Positions 29,751 to 43,055 of a stretch of 64,000 bases of DNA are shown piece by piece. The translations under genes and the position numbers were made by a program. A model generated the notes under the pieces. That model was not told the DNA's origin and made no database searches. It was given only the letters and a program-made list of their open reading frames with translations. Numbering within the stretch: position 1 is the first letter of the stretch; every line of letters begins with the position of its first letter. Origin of the DNA: Marsupella aquatica (taxonomy: Eukaryota; Marchantiophyta); contig OZ316894.1 in NCBI GenBank assembly GCA_973895155.1, positions 27,075,422 to 27,139,421 on the forward strand, read 5' to 3'.

Positions 29751-30752
29751 CGCGTAGAGCCTCTCCATACGCTGCGGCCACTGTGGACTGCCTCACCTCT
29801 GCCTCTCCTGGAACTTCACTCACGGGATTCACCTCTTTCTGGCCAATTCCGTAACACTCAATCATTTCCCCGCCATCTAATTTTGCGACACCCGATTCCT
29901 GGCTTTACAGCAACCAGGACGTGTGACCCTAGACCCTCAACCCACGTTCACTCCATGGGCACAGCACTCGCCTTAGACAACACGAACGCCCTCCACAAAA
30001 CTATACTACCGTAGCACCTCCCCGCTGCACGACTATCGCGTAGAGCCTCTCCCTGTGTGGCTGGCCAGCACACACCCGCCCAAAGTTTAGGGTTTATTAG
30101 GGTTGCCCAAACCTGGAATTACCTCAAACTCCATTCATGGCAGAAAACCAGGGCACCCCTCAGCCTTCCCTCCCGGCTGTTAGGGTTTTGTGTTTACGTG
30201 TTGAGGGGTTTTCCTTAAACCCTTGCCTTCTTCCACTCCCCGCTGCATGACTATCGTGTAGAGCCTCTCCCTGTGCAGCTGGCCAGCACACACCCGCCCG
30301 GAGTTTGAGGTTTATTTGGGTTGCCCGAACCTGGAATTACCTCAAACTCCATTCATGGCAGAAAACCAGGGCACCCCTCAGCTTTCCCGGCGGTTAGGGT
30401 TCTGTGGTTACGTGTTTAGGGGTTTTCCCTAAACCCTTACCTTCTTCGTCATGGCTCCCTGCCCCGGCCTTGCACACACAAAGGGATAACTCCAATCCTG
30501 TCATTCTCGAAATGTCAACTCATGATCAGAACCCCGCATAGTGCAGCAATCTCATCACGAGCCCTGATGGTATCAATCCAGGGCACCACTCAGCCTTCCC
30601 TCCTGGCAGTTAGGATTTTGTGTTTACGGGTTAAGGGGTTTTCCCTAAACCTTTCCCTTCTTCGTTGTGGCTCCCTGCCACGGCCATGCAAAACATAAAG
30701 GGATGAACTCTGATGCATACCATGAACAGGGATGCATACCACAAACCCTAAA
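29751..30752 (+). repeat. Second repeat family, period about 215 bp
   Basis: A unit containing GTAGAGCCTCTCCCTGTG, GCTGGCCAGCACACACCCGC, CTGGAATTACCTCAAACTCC and GAAAACCAGGGCACCCCTCA occurs at about 30035-30250 and 30250-30470. A partial copy lies near 30575-30690. It is linked to the telomere-like array and shares short TTTAGGG-type motifs. No gene is supported. Confidence 0.8.
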
Positions 30753-31060
30753 CTTCTTTTGTGCAACGCACGGGTATTGAGCTTGATTCTAGTTCTAGTA
30801 ATAATAATAATGTTGCTCCCTCCCACCAACAAGGGAGGGAGCAACAAGCCCGCCTCCTCGCCACGGCGCCACACATATATGAGGAGGGAGGGAGCGGCTT
30901 TTAATAATAAAATATTATTATTAGGGTGGGAGAGGTCACCCCGCCCGGCGGCCCTGTGCGGCTGTGCTGACGACCGTGAGCTGCCCCACACGACCCCCTA
31001 TGTAGTATATATGAGGGGACCACCCCCTCTCAAACATCCAAGGTGACATGGTGTTGGAGA
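30753..31060 (-). mobile_element. Possible small transposon fragment with a GTGCGTTGCAC end
   Basis: On the minus strand one end reads CAATACCCGTGCGTTGCAC, followed by AAAAGAAG; the same end occurs at 43056-43081. Inside are a foldback GTTGCTCCCTCC / GGAGGGAGCAAC (about 30812-30845) and a near-palindrome of AATAATAAAATATTATTATT (about 30902-30924). Class and other end are unknown. Confidence 0.35.
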
Positions 31061-34000
31061 GTAATAAAGAAGGAAGTCCATTCGCCCCCAACCTCAAACC
31101 GTCAACTGATAAGGAGCCCGGATAGTGCAGCTGCCTTAGTTGCAAACTCTCATGGCATCATACCATGGCACCATTCACCCTTCTGGTATCCGTTCTTTGG
31201 CTCCGGCCCAACTGAACCCATGCCCTGCTCAACACCACACACCCCCCGGTTTTCAGGCTCTCTAGAGTCTTTGTGCAGACACCCTCAACTCTGAAGGTGC
31301 AGAAATAGCCCATAACTGTCCACTAACTGAAAAACAGCAACCATACACCTTAAACCTAAGCGGACTTTGTCCCTAAATTCAATTTTGACCCGGGATATGC
31401 GGCTCTCGTGTAGAGCCTCTGTTTTGTGCGGACCGGTACTTAAGGACTGATCCAAATAGTCGCAAAATGCAGTATTTTGTTTGTTTGGTGTTTTCAGTCC
31501 GAAGAGCACGGTGCACCGAAATGCCACCGGTGCACTCGTGGTGAGAAGCAGCTTATCCACTCGGCCAGGCAATGCAACCAAGCAGAGCGACTTTGCCATG
31601 CCGGCGTTTATAATCACCCACGCCATCCACCGACAAAAGAATGATTAAAGTGTTTGTAGCATCGACTATGCCAATAAGGTCACTTACCAGTCCAGCACCG
31701 GCGAGAGATGATCGCCATTCTGCTAGCTGCGATGGAGAAAGGGGACGTTTGCAGCCGCCATGGGAGTATAGGAACAAAGGTTCCATGGAGAGCACGGCAA
31801 GGATGGAGATGTTGGTGTACGAACAAAAGTTCCATCGGGATGAAGTTCAGTGCAAAGGACTCCGGCAGCAGCTGGAGGAGAAGAGTGCTTACACTTAATT
31901 GCCGCGCTTGCGGAGAGTGCATAGAGGAGAGATAAAGAAATGGAGAAGTGATTGAGGGAAGTACATAGCTGGCAACGAACTGGTCCAGCAATAACATTAA
32001 ATTAATATGTTCGGTACAAAGCTTGGGATATTCCAAGTACAGGTGTTAACTAAGGGCGGAGGCTGCCACTGCAGCCAATATACTAGCACAAGCGCTGGAA
32101 GACCCGATCAACGTAAGCGAAGAAAGTCCAACTGGTGAGCATTCTATTCCCGAAAGGGCTTCTTCGATCAGTCCAGCGGGTGGGCGTTCTGACGACGATC
32201 AATTGAAGCGGATGAGGCAATGGGGCTGGAGACCCTGCACATCATTCCATCGGGTGCAAGAATTAACAATAAACGCGCCATTCGACCAGGAAACCTTGAC
32301 CGGATTATGTATGTAATACCCCCGGTAATACCCCTTACAATCCAAAATATCGAGTACCCAAAGGCAAGTACCGGACTCACGCAATTTCCGTGTATTATTA
32401 ATTGGAATTAGAGATAGAACACCCTGCCAACCCTCAATTATACCTGACAGTTCTAGTACATGGAGATCATCGGTACCCGGATCGACGTTCCGAGGAGGCA
32501 CAATCATTCAGAAGTTCAATATAATAGCCCCGGACTCCATAGGAAAATAATCCAATCTAGTGGTACCCCTTGTGTTGGAAAGTTGAATTGGGGAAAATGA
32601 AAAGTCCGTGGGAAGTACGTACGCTGCCCCAAATGATCAACCTCTTTTTAATTATTTAAGCAGCAGAGTGGAATGCAACTAACGACATTGTGGCACGACA
32701 TGTACGTGGTCTTCAGTCCTTTCATTTTTACACCACCCACATATATCGCAGTATCCAGCAGTGGGTGGATGAGTTTTGTACATCTACCAGTCCTCCCCCA
32801 TGCTAATTAGACATGAAGCTTGGGAGTATTATGACAAATTGAAAAGGGATCGATCCTGCCGCTGGCTGTAGCCTGCCAAGGATCGGAGAGCTCACGCAAA
32901 CCGACGAGTTCTCCTTCAATCCGGAGGACGCAGAAAATTACGTGTGGGAAGAAGATCGAGAGCTTTTTTTTGAGGTCATGACTTCGACGTGCCGACAATG
33001 TAGTTAGATGGTTAGAAGCTAGTGTACAGAATTTTAGAGTGCTGGGAAGTGATTTTGGCCCAGCTCGCTAGCCTTGCTGTATGTGGACCGTACGTACGGT
33101 CACCTCCCCATGATTTCATTAATGTGTTCCAAGTTCTGTCCGGTGATAAGTACATGGCATATATATGACAATCAAGAAAGGCGTACCAACGGTTGGGGTA
33201 TTAATCGATATGGCACCACAATCCTGGGATTAGAGTACACACGCCCAGGCTAGACACGATTCGGACCGTCCCGCCGTTCCTTGATGAAATACGGCAGTGT
33301 GTTAGGGATGTCCACATATATATATGCGGCATCGGTGTTACTTAGTATAATGCCAAAGGACCCTCGATCGCCACATGAAATGCTACTGTTATTTACGCGA
33401 GCACATTGGTACAAACAGTGGACAAATGAGGAAGGGACGTCGAAGCGGATGTAGGCATGGATGGGGGAGAGATGAATTAGGGCCGGGCTTTACAGTTTGC
33501 TAATCTCGACAGAAGTTTCCAAAGAGAATCCGATGCTCAGATGGGAAAGTGAGCCAGCGTTAACCAAGGCGCAGCTCTAGGTCTGCCCCCCCCCACCCGC
33601 GACACCATTCATGATGAAATTCAGATCAAACGAGAATGAGAAGCGGGGACTTTTGAGGAATACTGGGAAGGAGATGTTCTCGGTGTTGGAGAAACCCCGG
33701 GTGAAATTAAACAAACGAGAGACGCCTTCTTGAGCAAAACGCATGGAGACGCCGCAGTGGGCGCGCGCAGCTGCATGCATTCAGAATTAACGCGAGGAAC
33801 ATACAGTTGGCTTCAATGCAGCTTTTGCAGCGCAATTTGGTCTCCCATTGATTGAGGCAGGCGAGCGTACAATAGTAGAGACAGCTGACCACACTTAAAA
33901 AAAAAGTTTATTAAAATGCTTGGAGAGGTAAGGAGTAGGTACATCTGTCAAAGTCGGGATTACCAGTAAATTCATCGTAATGGGTTAGATATTTTTTTCC

Positions 34001-35154
34001 CTCTTTCATAATCGATCCTTGTTGAATAGCTAACGAGGGTTGTGTTCGGAGACATCCTATTCGGACAGTTTATTCGGTGACGGTGACGGTGACACTAGCT
34101 AGGACAAGAATGCCAACGACTATGCATGCACAGATTGGGAAGCTGTTCGTCCCGAGATTCCGGTATTTTATATTTTCCACCGATATATTGCTGGTAAACC
34201 TTTGCGTTTCCGGAGAGCCTAACGACTGGGTTGTGTGTGTGAGATTTGGGAGCTCACTGACTGTCTGCATTTTGTCATAAAAATGCTTATAGCGTAACCT
34301 GGGCGCAGAAGGTGTGCCCTTGAAAAAGACGAGTTAAAGTATCATAGAGTTGTAGAATCGCGTCCTCATAGCCAAATACGACAGTCATGCATGAAGGGAG
34401 AAATCTTGTTCGGACAAAGTGTCCAGGCAACCTTCGATTGGTTGCTCCCTGTGCTCCACCTTTAAGTTCCTCCCCCCCCCCTCCATCCCTAATAGAATTG
34501 AAGGATTAAAGGAGACTCTGAATGTCTTGGATGTACATTCATTGAAGATGAAGCTGAGGGAGTTAATTCATTCAGGCGCGCGAGGGACATCGACAAGTTT
34601 ACGGTTTAACATCCCCAAGAGGTAGTACGTAGAATCTTGGAGTACACATGGAACGCAGGTAACGTGTGCGTCATAATAAAACTCATAGATTGGTCAATTC
34701 CCGCAGGTACTTGAACCATATATAGGGAGCCAATAATAGCAGCCAGACAAGCAGATTCCCCTCAATTGCTCGGTATCACACCAATGATATGCAACTATTA
34801 GACGTTGCCACTGCGACTGTAAGTTTTCGGTAAGTCGGGAGCAATAATTTCACAGGACCGATTAATATCATTTAGGGTTTTAGAGTACAGGACCCTAAAT
34901 CCTGATTGAACCCGGGATTGAACCCTAAAGCAAACCGATAATAAAACGTACCATTCACAACCAAAGGGCTTGGGGCACCAAATTACCCGAACATGACGGA
35001 AATTGGAAGCTCATGCAAGATGAAGAGCAGTATGTGGTGTAATGACATGTGATGGATGCTCCAGACGGATTTGTCGTTGTTGGACAACCGTTTGTCAGTA
35101 ATTAATAGTTTAGAGTGTGGACCGTCCTTGTGCAAAATCCAAATTAGCAACTTT
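31061..35154. other. Intergenic DNA without a supported gene
   Basis: No recognisable domain or consistent splice structure on either strand. An element-core relic (GGAGCCCGGATAG) lies near 31112. A short plus-strand frame ending near 31898 encodes a charged helix (KFHRDEVQCKGLRQQLEEK) that may be a leftover of a coiled-coil exon, but support is weak. A GTGACG microsatellite lies at about 34075-34092. Confidence 0.5.
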
Positions 35155-35360
35155 CAATCGAGGAACATGTATGTGTAATATATGTAGTCCAGCCTGCCAT
35201 AGTCCATGCCCTGATTGATTTCAATCCAGGAACATATATATATATACACGTGTAATGTAGTTTAGCCATAGTCCATGGCTGCCCTGATTGAATTGAATCC
35301 AGGAACATATATGTGTCAGTAATATATTCCGGCCATAGTCCATGCCCTGATTGATAACAC
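35155..35360 (+). repeat. Three-copy tandem repeat, about 70 bp
   Basis: Units contain GGAACATATATGTGT, then CCATAGTCCATG and CCCTGATTGA, starting near 35160, 35230 and 35302 with small differences in length. Confidence 0.8.
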
Positions 35361-37137
35361 AAATATAGCAATCGCTCCCCCACGTACACTGTTCTCTCCG
35401 CGATGATAAGGGGCAAGCCTGTTAATGAGTCGACCAACCCTTATCAGCAAGAGACTGTGGAAATTGGTCGCCGCCAAACTCCAACCTGTTATGAAGGTGA
35501 CGAGTTGGATTTAAATCATGCCGGCGGTGTGCTGTGCATGGATAGCATTCCAACCTAATAAAAAAGCATCGCCCTTAAACGGTCAACAAGAAACCAAATC
35601 GGTGACGGCACAAATCATTGCCGGATGAAAACAATGGAATATATATATGCATCGATGAAGAAGATTGAGGTGAGCTGTAGGGTGTTGCGGATATAATAAT
35701 ATAGAAATATAGATGTATTGAAAGGAAAAAACATGCTTAGGAGCGACATGGACAAATGTTGGCCAGTTCACCTCGACAAAAGATCCCTTGCATCGCCGGG
35801 TTTAGGTAGGGGTACGTGTTTAACGCACATCATTATTTTCTCCGATGGAATGAAAATACCGGTCACATTTCCGAACACACATGGCAACACTGCCAATTGA
35901 ACTAATTAACCTGCTAGAACGCCTACATTTTGACGATTGAATATTGGAGGCTGCAGTAACCAGTGCAAGCAAGTCGACAACACTGAAGAAGCTGTGGCTG
36001 TCATCCGTTCCTTTTAGGGTTTAGGGGCGATGCTCACCACATAAAGAATGATACTGATAGCCACGTACGCTCAGACAAATACCATCAGCACCCTCGATCT
36101 GAGGACGATTACCCTCCTCAGAATTACTACAACAATCTCTGCAATCCGAGTCCACAGACGTCGTCTATAAGTGGCCATTGGGAAATGGAATGCGATCTCA
36201 ATAAGCTACCTAGGTACCCGGATCCTCCAAATAGACTATACGAACTTTGTCAACCTCTGTCGGAGCAGCTGTCAAAATGGCACTCAGGCATGCTGTCTGG
36301 AGAAAGGCCAAGAAGATGTGATTGAATGTGTCGCGCGTGGAGTCGAGGGGTTCGAAATTGGGAATTGCTTTATGTCCCTGTTGTTTAGTGGCACGAGGAT
36401 TTGAGCAAAAATAATGCGTTCCGGAATGCATCGAGTACAATGAAATCTCACAACCTCGAATGATCAGCTAAGTGGAGCAATGTGCGGGATCAATATTCTT
36501 CTTCTACGGTCTCAGTCAGTTGTACCTTCTGCGGGCGGGTCTAACGGTATCCCAAAATGGGCTCCAAATGCTGAGCAAAAACCGGCCTCGTTGACTTCAT
36601 TTTGTGCGACCTACGCCGTTGTGCTCGCCTCTGCCTTCTCCAGGCATTGCACCGACGGAGACACCTCTCGTTCATTTGCCCCGGTGTTTCTCCGGGCCAC
36701 TATATCTTCTTGGCGATACTCCTCCCCTGGATTCCTCTTCGTACTCCGTCTCCTCATCAATGTGGGTGGGAGCAAACACCAAGAGGTACGCCTTGGTTGG
36801 TGCCGCCGCACTAACCCACCTTATTATTGGGTTCTCATTCTTGAAGAACTCCGCTGAGATTAGTATCCTCTTCATCTTCTTCAGCTATATCATCAGATCC
36901 GTCGTCATCTACGTTCGACATTTATGTCATTGTTGTGGTGGTTTGCTGCTTCGACGTCCCTCGTCGCGCCAGCTGAAACAGGAGTTTCCTCGTCCGATTT
37001 GTTTGTTGGTGTGTCGTCCCGCAGGTAGGATCTTTTAATCCTAAGCTATTGTGCAGGATTACACTTACTTCGTATGCCACTAAAGAAGGGAACCTCGGGC
37101 ATCCCTTCGCATGGATGGTCTCGGATAGGCAAGCCTT
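35361..37137. other. Intergenic, with a possible decayed ORF on the minus strand
   Basis: Two adjacent TTTAGGG heptamers lie at 36013-36026. Between about 36600 and 37000 the minus strand has short acidic frames (VDDDGSDDIAEEDEED, IDEETEYEEESRGG) in different phases. These may belong with the minus-strand frame at 37138-37503. Nothing else is supported. Confidence 0.4.
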
Positions 37138-37503
37138 CTATACCTGCACGTGTTGGTAGACTCCCTCCGGCACTGCCTTGGGCAATGCGAGTTGTGTGGG
37201 GCTAGTGTGATGAAAAATCAACACCCATTTGGTGAAGAACTCGACGTAGTTCCGGCGCTCCTTGCTGTTTATAGAGCCATATTGAATGTTGCTCCAATTT
37301 ATCCGAACCTCCGCCCATTGTATAAATGCGGCGGTTTCTCCTTTATCCAGTGCTTCTACCTTATATGCAAGTGGCAGCCTCCCTACAACTGGTAATCCAA
37401 ACATATCGCACAACCGTGCTTGGAGATGTTGTAGGTCTTTCCATCGTAACGACTCAGGTGATATCGTCACCTTAGAAGCCTTGGAGCACACGCCGCTAGC
37501 CAT
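37138..37503 (-). CDS. Hypothetical ORF or exon, 121 aa
   Basis: ATG-initiated minus-strand frame. It encodes SLRWKDLQHLQARLCDMFGL, KGETAAFIQWAEVRINWSN and ERRNYVEFFTKWVLIFHHT, a composition typical of a folded alpha-helical domain rather than random sequence. I do not recognise it. The general style (aromatic helices followed by an acidic tail) recalls the plant-mobile-domain-like ORFs elsewhere in this window, but I cannot align it to them convincingly. It may be a fragment of a related element ORF. Confidence 0.3.
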   Translation of the reverse strand: MASGVCSKASKVTISPESLRWKDLQHLQARLCDMFGLPVVGRLPLAYKVEALDKGETAAFIQWAEVRINWSNIQYGSINSKERRNYVEFFTKWVLIFHHTSPTQLALPKAVPEGVYQHVQV

Positions 37504-40259
37504 CCCGATATATTGATAGGCAACGATCCATTCGGATCAGGCCGTGATTTTGGAGAGCTGTTTGGAGTGAGGGAGTTTGGAAACTCTAAAGTCGCGCGAT
37601 GAGCTCCCAGGCCCGAGAAACTTTCTCCTTATGCTTTCTTCATCGTTCTGCCAGTTTCAAAGTGGCGTGAGCTTCCATGTTCGGACGACCTGCTCTCAAC
37701 GTGAAACTGCGTCGCATCCCCATGTCCTTTGGTCATAATGATTCCCACGGCCAAACATACACTTATTAACTCCTAAAGATCCGGTTAGGATGGTGGCTAA
37801 GCCATCCCCATTCGTAGGCTTTTGGTCGCTCAATGATGCCTTTGCTGCTAACGACAAAATTAAGGGGGGCCGCACACCGTCATGCCATGCTTACAATGAA
37901 ATCGACTGGCTGAACTCGCAGCGTTGCTGCCACTGATCAAAGCTTTGTAGATCTTTCTTATGCTGTGTGTCAACACTGATAGTGGCCCTGCGAAGATCGG
38001 ACATGCTCCATGCCAGGTGAAAAATCAAAGCCGGTGAAAATCAAATGAGATCGATGAAGGTTTCATAACGGGGAAGTATGTTGGTGTTCAAATCCTCCAG
38101 CCGGACTTTCGCCGGCCTGATTCTGCAGCCAACGGACAACAAGCAAGACAGCTGTGCCGACACTTCAACACGCATCCACTTGCAACCAACACCAGCACAT
38201 GACTAATCATCATGGCAGCTCCCTGCACGTTCTTTCACACGATCGTCGCGTGGTCCGTCAAAGTCATCCCGAGGTCTGTCAAAGTTTTTGCCTTGACACA
38301 TCAAATTTAATTCCATTCAAAGTGACCCAGTACAACAGGGTGGCCCACGAAAGGGGGACAACAACCGGAGGACGATCGACATGCTAAAAAACCGGTGAAG
38401 CCGGCACCATGGCAGACAGGTAAACGAGACGTTCAACCACTGTAGAGGGAGCACCGCACTCCGTAAGACCGGCCAGTGAAGAAGCCCCGGCGGGGAACCA
38501 TCCAATGGTCTGTCAAAGGTGTTCACTTCCGTTCTTGCTTTTAGTCCGCAGGGGGTATTGGAACCTTTTGGGTCGAATGTACAGTAGTTTGGGGAAGTGT
38601 GACGCCGTTACATTGAGGCTCCTCCCTGTCTTTGCGTATTTGGCGACTATCACGTCAGCCGTTGATCATAGGTTGTGTTCCCCTTTTGATCCTCATGTCT
38701 TACGGTCCCGCCGTTTTCTACTCATACCATGCCTTCCGCTGAATCCTATATATGTAGCCAATAGTATATTAAATAGCATGTACATCCATAAGCTGAATAA
38801 AACGTTGCATATTGGTAGTGGACAAGAAATCGTAAATAGACATTGCTCCCTGTTAAAGTGAAATTAAATGGATGTGTATGTGCTATATGATGCTCCGGTT
38901 TTGAAGTGACTTGTTAGCCCCAGGCTGGGTTTCTTGTGGCCATACAGCCAAACTAAAAGTGTGTCAGATGTAGATACAGGCTCCTCCGCCTAATTTGAAT
39001 AAGTAACCTGAAGCAGATTTGCGGTCTAGCAAACATTGGCCGTATGCATCATCGGTCGGAGTAAGCATGAAAACCAAGTGAATGGATGTGCATTTGTTTG
39101 GATGGAGGACCCTGAAATGAAAGGTCCAACATACCCGCTTGAGTGCACCTCGATCTTCCGTGGAATATCTAAGGGGGGAGGGGACCGGATTTCACCAAAT
39201 CTATATTTAAGTGCTCCTAGCATTGCCTGGTACTGCCGCTGCCGCGTGTACATATCCACAGGAGGCATCCGTGGAAATTGTTCATATTCAGGGTTGAGGG
39301 TGCATCATGCTTTGGGCCATTGCAAATTCAATTTGCTCTGTCTTGTCATAACAAATGAAGGAGTAGTATCATCCTCCTTAAACAAAGGCACGGTGTACAC
39401 CAGATACTCATGTATCAATTCAGAATTCCAAAATTCGGAACCCAATTTGGGGAGATGCGTGACCCTTAAAAAATATGATCTTCAACAAAACAGGGGAAGT
39501 TCAGGGTTATCACAGGGGAAGTGCCGTCATCACAAAAACAAGGAGTATCGTCCTTCTGTACTTTAACAGTCGTGGCCTTCAAAATGTAAGTTTTTGGAAT
39601 CATCCGGAACCCTATGGACAATATAACTTATGGGCGCTTTGTAGAGCACACGTTCTCGGGCTGAAAAACATTTGATTCTACAATCGACCCTGAACTATCA
39701 TAAAAAGGCAGGGCCAGCCTGTGAACCACACATTGTGGCACCAGCTTGGGGAAACGCGTATCTATGACGAGGCATCATGTCGAGGCCAGTGGCTTCATGC
39801 CACTGACATGACGGCGGGTTTTAGGGACCCGCATGATGACTTTGTCCATGAACTGCTGAAAGGCAGCCTCAAGGCCAGGCAAAACATGGATGGAAGGCCA
39901 CCAGCTCCTCAACATTGGAAACCCACTAGAGAGACGTTGCAAGCTTGTTTGGTAACACCCGCCCCCCGGGCTATGTTGGATTTAGGGTTTAAAGTTGAAT
40001 GTAGAACATCTGTAGCTGGCTTCGCCCCGTTTTCATGATCCACACTCGCTTGTGTGCCCAACAGCCTCTGCAATTCCATCACTTTACACCTCCACGCATC
40101 CCTAAAATTATGCGATCCACAGTTTGAGTGGCTCGCCCATGCCTGTCTACAAGACAACACATTGCAAAAGATGTGAATGAATAGTAATCATGAAACTGAC
40201 CCTTCACGTTGTGCTGATCTGTGTGGCATTACTCAATGTTCAGTGTCTTGGAATCGAAG
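37504..40259. other. Intergenic; possible 3' exons of the minus-strand ORF at 40.3 kb
   Basis: Mostly featureless. Near 40090-40150 on the minus strand, after a splice-acceptor-like TGTCTTGTAG, a frame reads HNFRDAWRCKVMELQRLLG. This faintly resembles the end of the MYB domain found at 51.8 kb (VDLKDKWRNLE). The link is weak. A single TTTAGGG lies near 39979. Confidence 0.35.
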
Positions 40260-42551
40260 CTAATACCAACTCCTGAATGAACAACTTGCTTTATATACAG
40301 GTACCCTAAACCCTAAACCCATGAGCTGCTTCAGCTGCTTCAGCTGATTTTGTGCTTGCGTTTTCAGAAGCTGATTCCAATCAAGGAGATCTTCGCATTC
40401 CAACCCTAAAGCCTGTCTCTCTGCAGTTCCTGACATCAACTCCTCATTAGCCTTTTGCAATTGATGTTGGAGTGCCTGGTTCTCCGATCAAAGACTTGCA
40501 ACCTCTGTCTCTAACTTAGCTTGCATCTCCCCAAGTTTGGCTTCTGACTTTTGTCTGTCGGCCTTCAGTTCTTTTGCGGCTAAGCCCAACTTGTGGATCG
40601 AGTTGTCCCTTTCCTTGGCCAGGTCCTGAACTGCTCTGGCCAACTTGAGTTCCAAATCAGACACTTGCTGGTGCTTGGTATGTCGTAATTTCACCAAATT
40701 TGTGTTGGCATCAGCGGTCTTTGCTTTCTCGGTTGCCAGTTCGGCTGTATACCGAGTTTGGAGTATGGCTGTCTCCTGCGACACCTTACTCAATTGAATA
40801 CAAAGCGACTCAAGCGATTTCTTAGCTTTGGACGCCTCCTCCTCCTTCTGCCGAACTTCTTGCACGAGCTGCCACAACTCCTCCTGTAAAAGGGGTGCAG
40901 CCTTCTCAATTGTTTGGGCTCCCTTTGGTGATTCAGCACCGGGTTGATATTCCACAATCGGAACCGTCTCGTGTCCAATCGAGATTCTTGCGGGTGGTCC
41001 TACGGCCGGGTTATTTTCAGACTCGTCTCCACCGTTGTTCTCAGCAGAGGATTCTGATATCGTCCTTCTAGCCGGTAGAGCTAACCCCGAGGTGAATTGT
41101 CGGGAAAACAATTGCTCAACCTCATCGTCCTCGGCGTTCTGCACAGGAACTCCCATGTCATCTCCTAGTTCTGTTTGGGACTTTGAGGTGTCGACCTCTG
41201 CTGTGTGCCTTAGCGGCAGTGGCAGTGGTTTCTTACTCTACATGATAAGTGATGGGTCCCGGCCTTCTGCATCTTCTTGTCCCTTCCCTAGTCCGATTTG
41301 AGTGGGAATCTCTGCTGGCTGATGTAGTTGAGTTCGAGCATGTTTTATGATTAGTGGCAAGTGATATGCCAGCCGGGAAACACCCCCAACTGACATCATT
41401 CTATGATTGGTATTCAACGCCTCCAACAATCTCTTGAAAAGAAAACCACAGTAGTCCACCCCTGTGCTGAGCTGATTTACCAATGCCACCTCATTCTTCC
41501 CGAACTCAGGCCGTCTCGGAGTAAACCACATATTAACTCGAAGGAAATCCAGGATGTCGCGAGTCTGAATATTGATACATTGACAGCGCAAGAATCCGTT
41601 CACGTTGGGTGGTCCCTCAAAGTCCCTGCACTCAGTGTCCTTAACGTGAACCGTCCTGCCGATTTTAACCGGCTCTCCCAAGGCTAGCCCAAACACTTCG
41701 GATACCACCTTCTCTGAAAATTGGAATTCTCGACCAAATATATGAGTGAGCTTGCGCTCAGGATCCCAATTAGCTACGAACATCATCATCTCTCTGTGGG
41801 TTATATCTTGGGCAGTCCAGGGTAACCAGACAAATTTCTCCAGCCCCGACCCGTGTAGGAATTTGGGATACCTGCCCGAAACTACGACTCGGAATACATC
41901 GTCGTCATCCCGAATAAATTTGAGTCGAAGTTCCTCTACTACCGTGTCAACCCAACCCTTCCAATTCCAATCCTTCGGCGTCGATGTGGTGGCCATAGCA
42001 TCAATTCCTCCCGGTTCTTCCCCAGTCTCACTATTCCGACCTAGACTTGTTGGTGGCACTGTCGGTGTCCCGTTTCGTCGCCGTCGTGCTGACTGCCGAC
42101 CTGCTCCACTCTTCTTTAATTTTGCCGGTGGTGCAGCGACTGCCTCTTCATGTTTCTTCCCGTGTGCATTTGCTGCCAGCAGAGCTTGTTTCCCCTCGCT
42201 TCCTCGCCGTGAGCCTTCACCTAGCACAGCCTCTGGCGTCCACTTCAACGTCCAGCCTGGTAGTACCCACCTGTCGTCTGGACACCTATCAATCGCTCGC
42301 CTTACCGACAACAACTGATCCTCCTCGAACCAAATGCGGTTGAGTTCATCAACCGATGGTGACCATAAAAGATCCACAGAAATGCATTCCCCGCCGACGA
42401 ATGCAACCTCAAGGAGCTCCCACAACTTTTGTATGAGTTGTCTCTCTTCATCCGCTTGCTCTGGCTGCTGCTCTTCGTATGTTGCTATGAGTAGACCCCC
42501 GTACTCGAGAACACAGCCCCAATAATGCCTTGCCTGATTCACCATCGTCAT
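40260..42551 (-). pseudogene. Stand-alone relative of the gypsy extra ORF: plant-mobile-domain-like plus coiled coil, two stops
   Basis: One minus-strand frame runs from ATG 42549-42551 to about 40290, broken by TAG at 41238-41240 and TGA at 40488-40490. The N-terminal half aligns with the gypsy-linked ORF: VNQARHYWGCVLEYGG, LWSPSVDELNRI, WTPEAVLGE, GSGLEKFVWLPW, FVANWDPE, VVSEVFGLALGEPV and VSRLAYHLPLIIKHAR. The C-terminal half is a coiled coil (KEEEASKAKKSLESLCIQLS, ELKADRQKSEAKLGEMQAKL). It ends in QLKQLKQLMG, directly followed by two telomere-type heptamers and a donor-like AGG|GTACCT. No pol or LTR is visible nearby, so it is either a host gene copy or an isolated element piece. Conservation of the frame apart from two stops implies recent decay, or introns that I have not resolved around the stops. 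Function unknown. Confidence 0.7.
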
Positions 42552-43055
42552 AGCGCGAATAAAGAATGACACCAAAGGATGGTTGAACCCTAAACCTGGG
42601 TAAGAGGGATTGTCTCTCTCTCGCTCCGCCTCGCCTCGCCTCGCCTCGCCCGCCGATAGCCCGAAAAGTAAAATGTGCGAATGAACAGTGTTTCATACCC
42701 GTCGCCTGATGAGAGCATTGAACTACCTGAGTATGAGAGAGATGCCCCGAGCAGAATATGCGACTGAGTGTTTCTTGTTGAGTGACGCTTGTACTGATAA
42801 TTAAGTACCCTAGTACTACACGGTGATGCAGCCACCACACCCTTCAAGCTTAGTGTTTGTTGTTAGAGCGGCACTGGCACTGGTACTAATAACTACCCTA
42901 CCTCTACATGGGGATATGCCAACCCCACCCATTCGAGTTGTACGGTAGTTAGAAGCGTGAGCTTGAAGGTCTCCTGCTGTAGTTGATCTATTTACTTCAA
43001 GCGGCGAAGTTTTTGCTTCATCCAGGGTAGAACCAGTATATATAATAGGGATAGC
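42552..43055. other. Upstream region of the minus-strand ORF, with microsatellite
   Basis: No gene. A pentamer run (GCCTC repeated about five times) lies at 42628-42651, and a TTTAGGG-type motif on the minus strand at about 42587. This would be the promoter side of the ORF at 40.3-42.55 kb. Confidence 0.5.

Noticed and set aside
39036-39566. Plus-strand frame of 176 codons
   Set aside because: No domain, no splice context, irregular composition; likely chance.
41746-42343. Plus-strand frames of 98-190 codons
   Set aside because: Antisense to the plant-mobile-domain-like ORF, which is supported by homology to two other loci.
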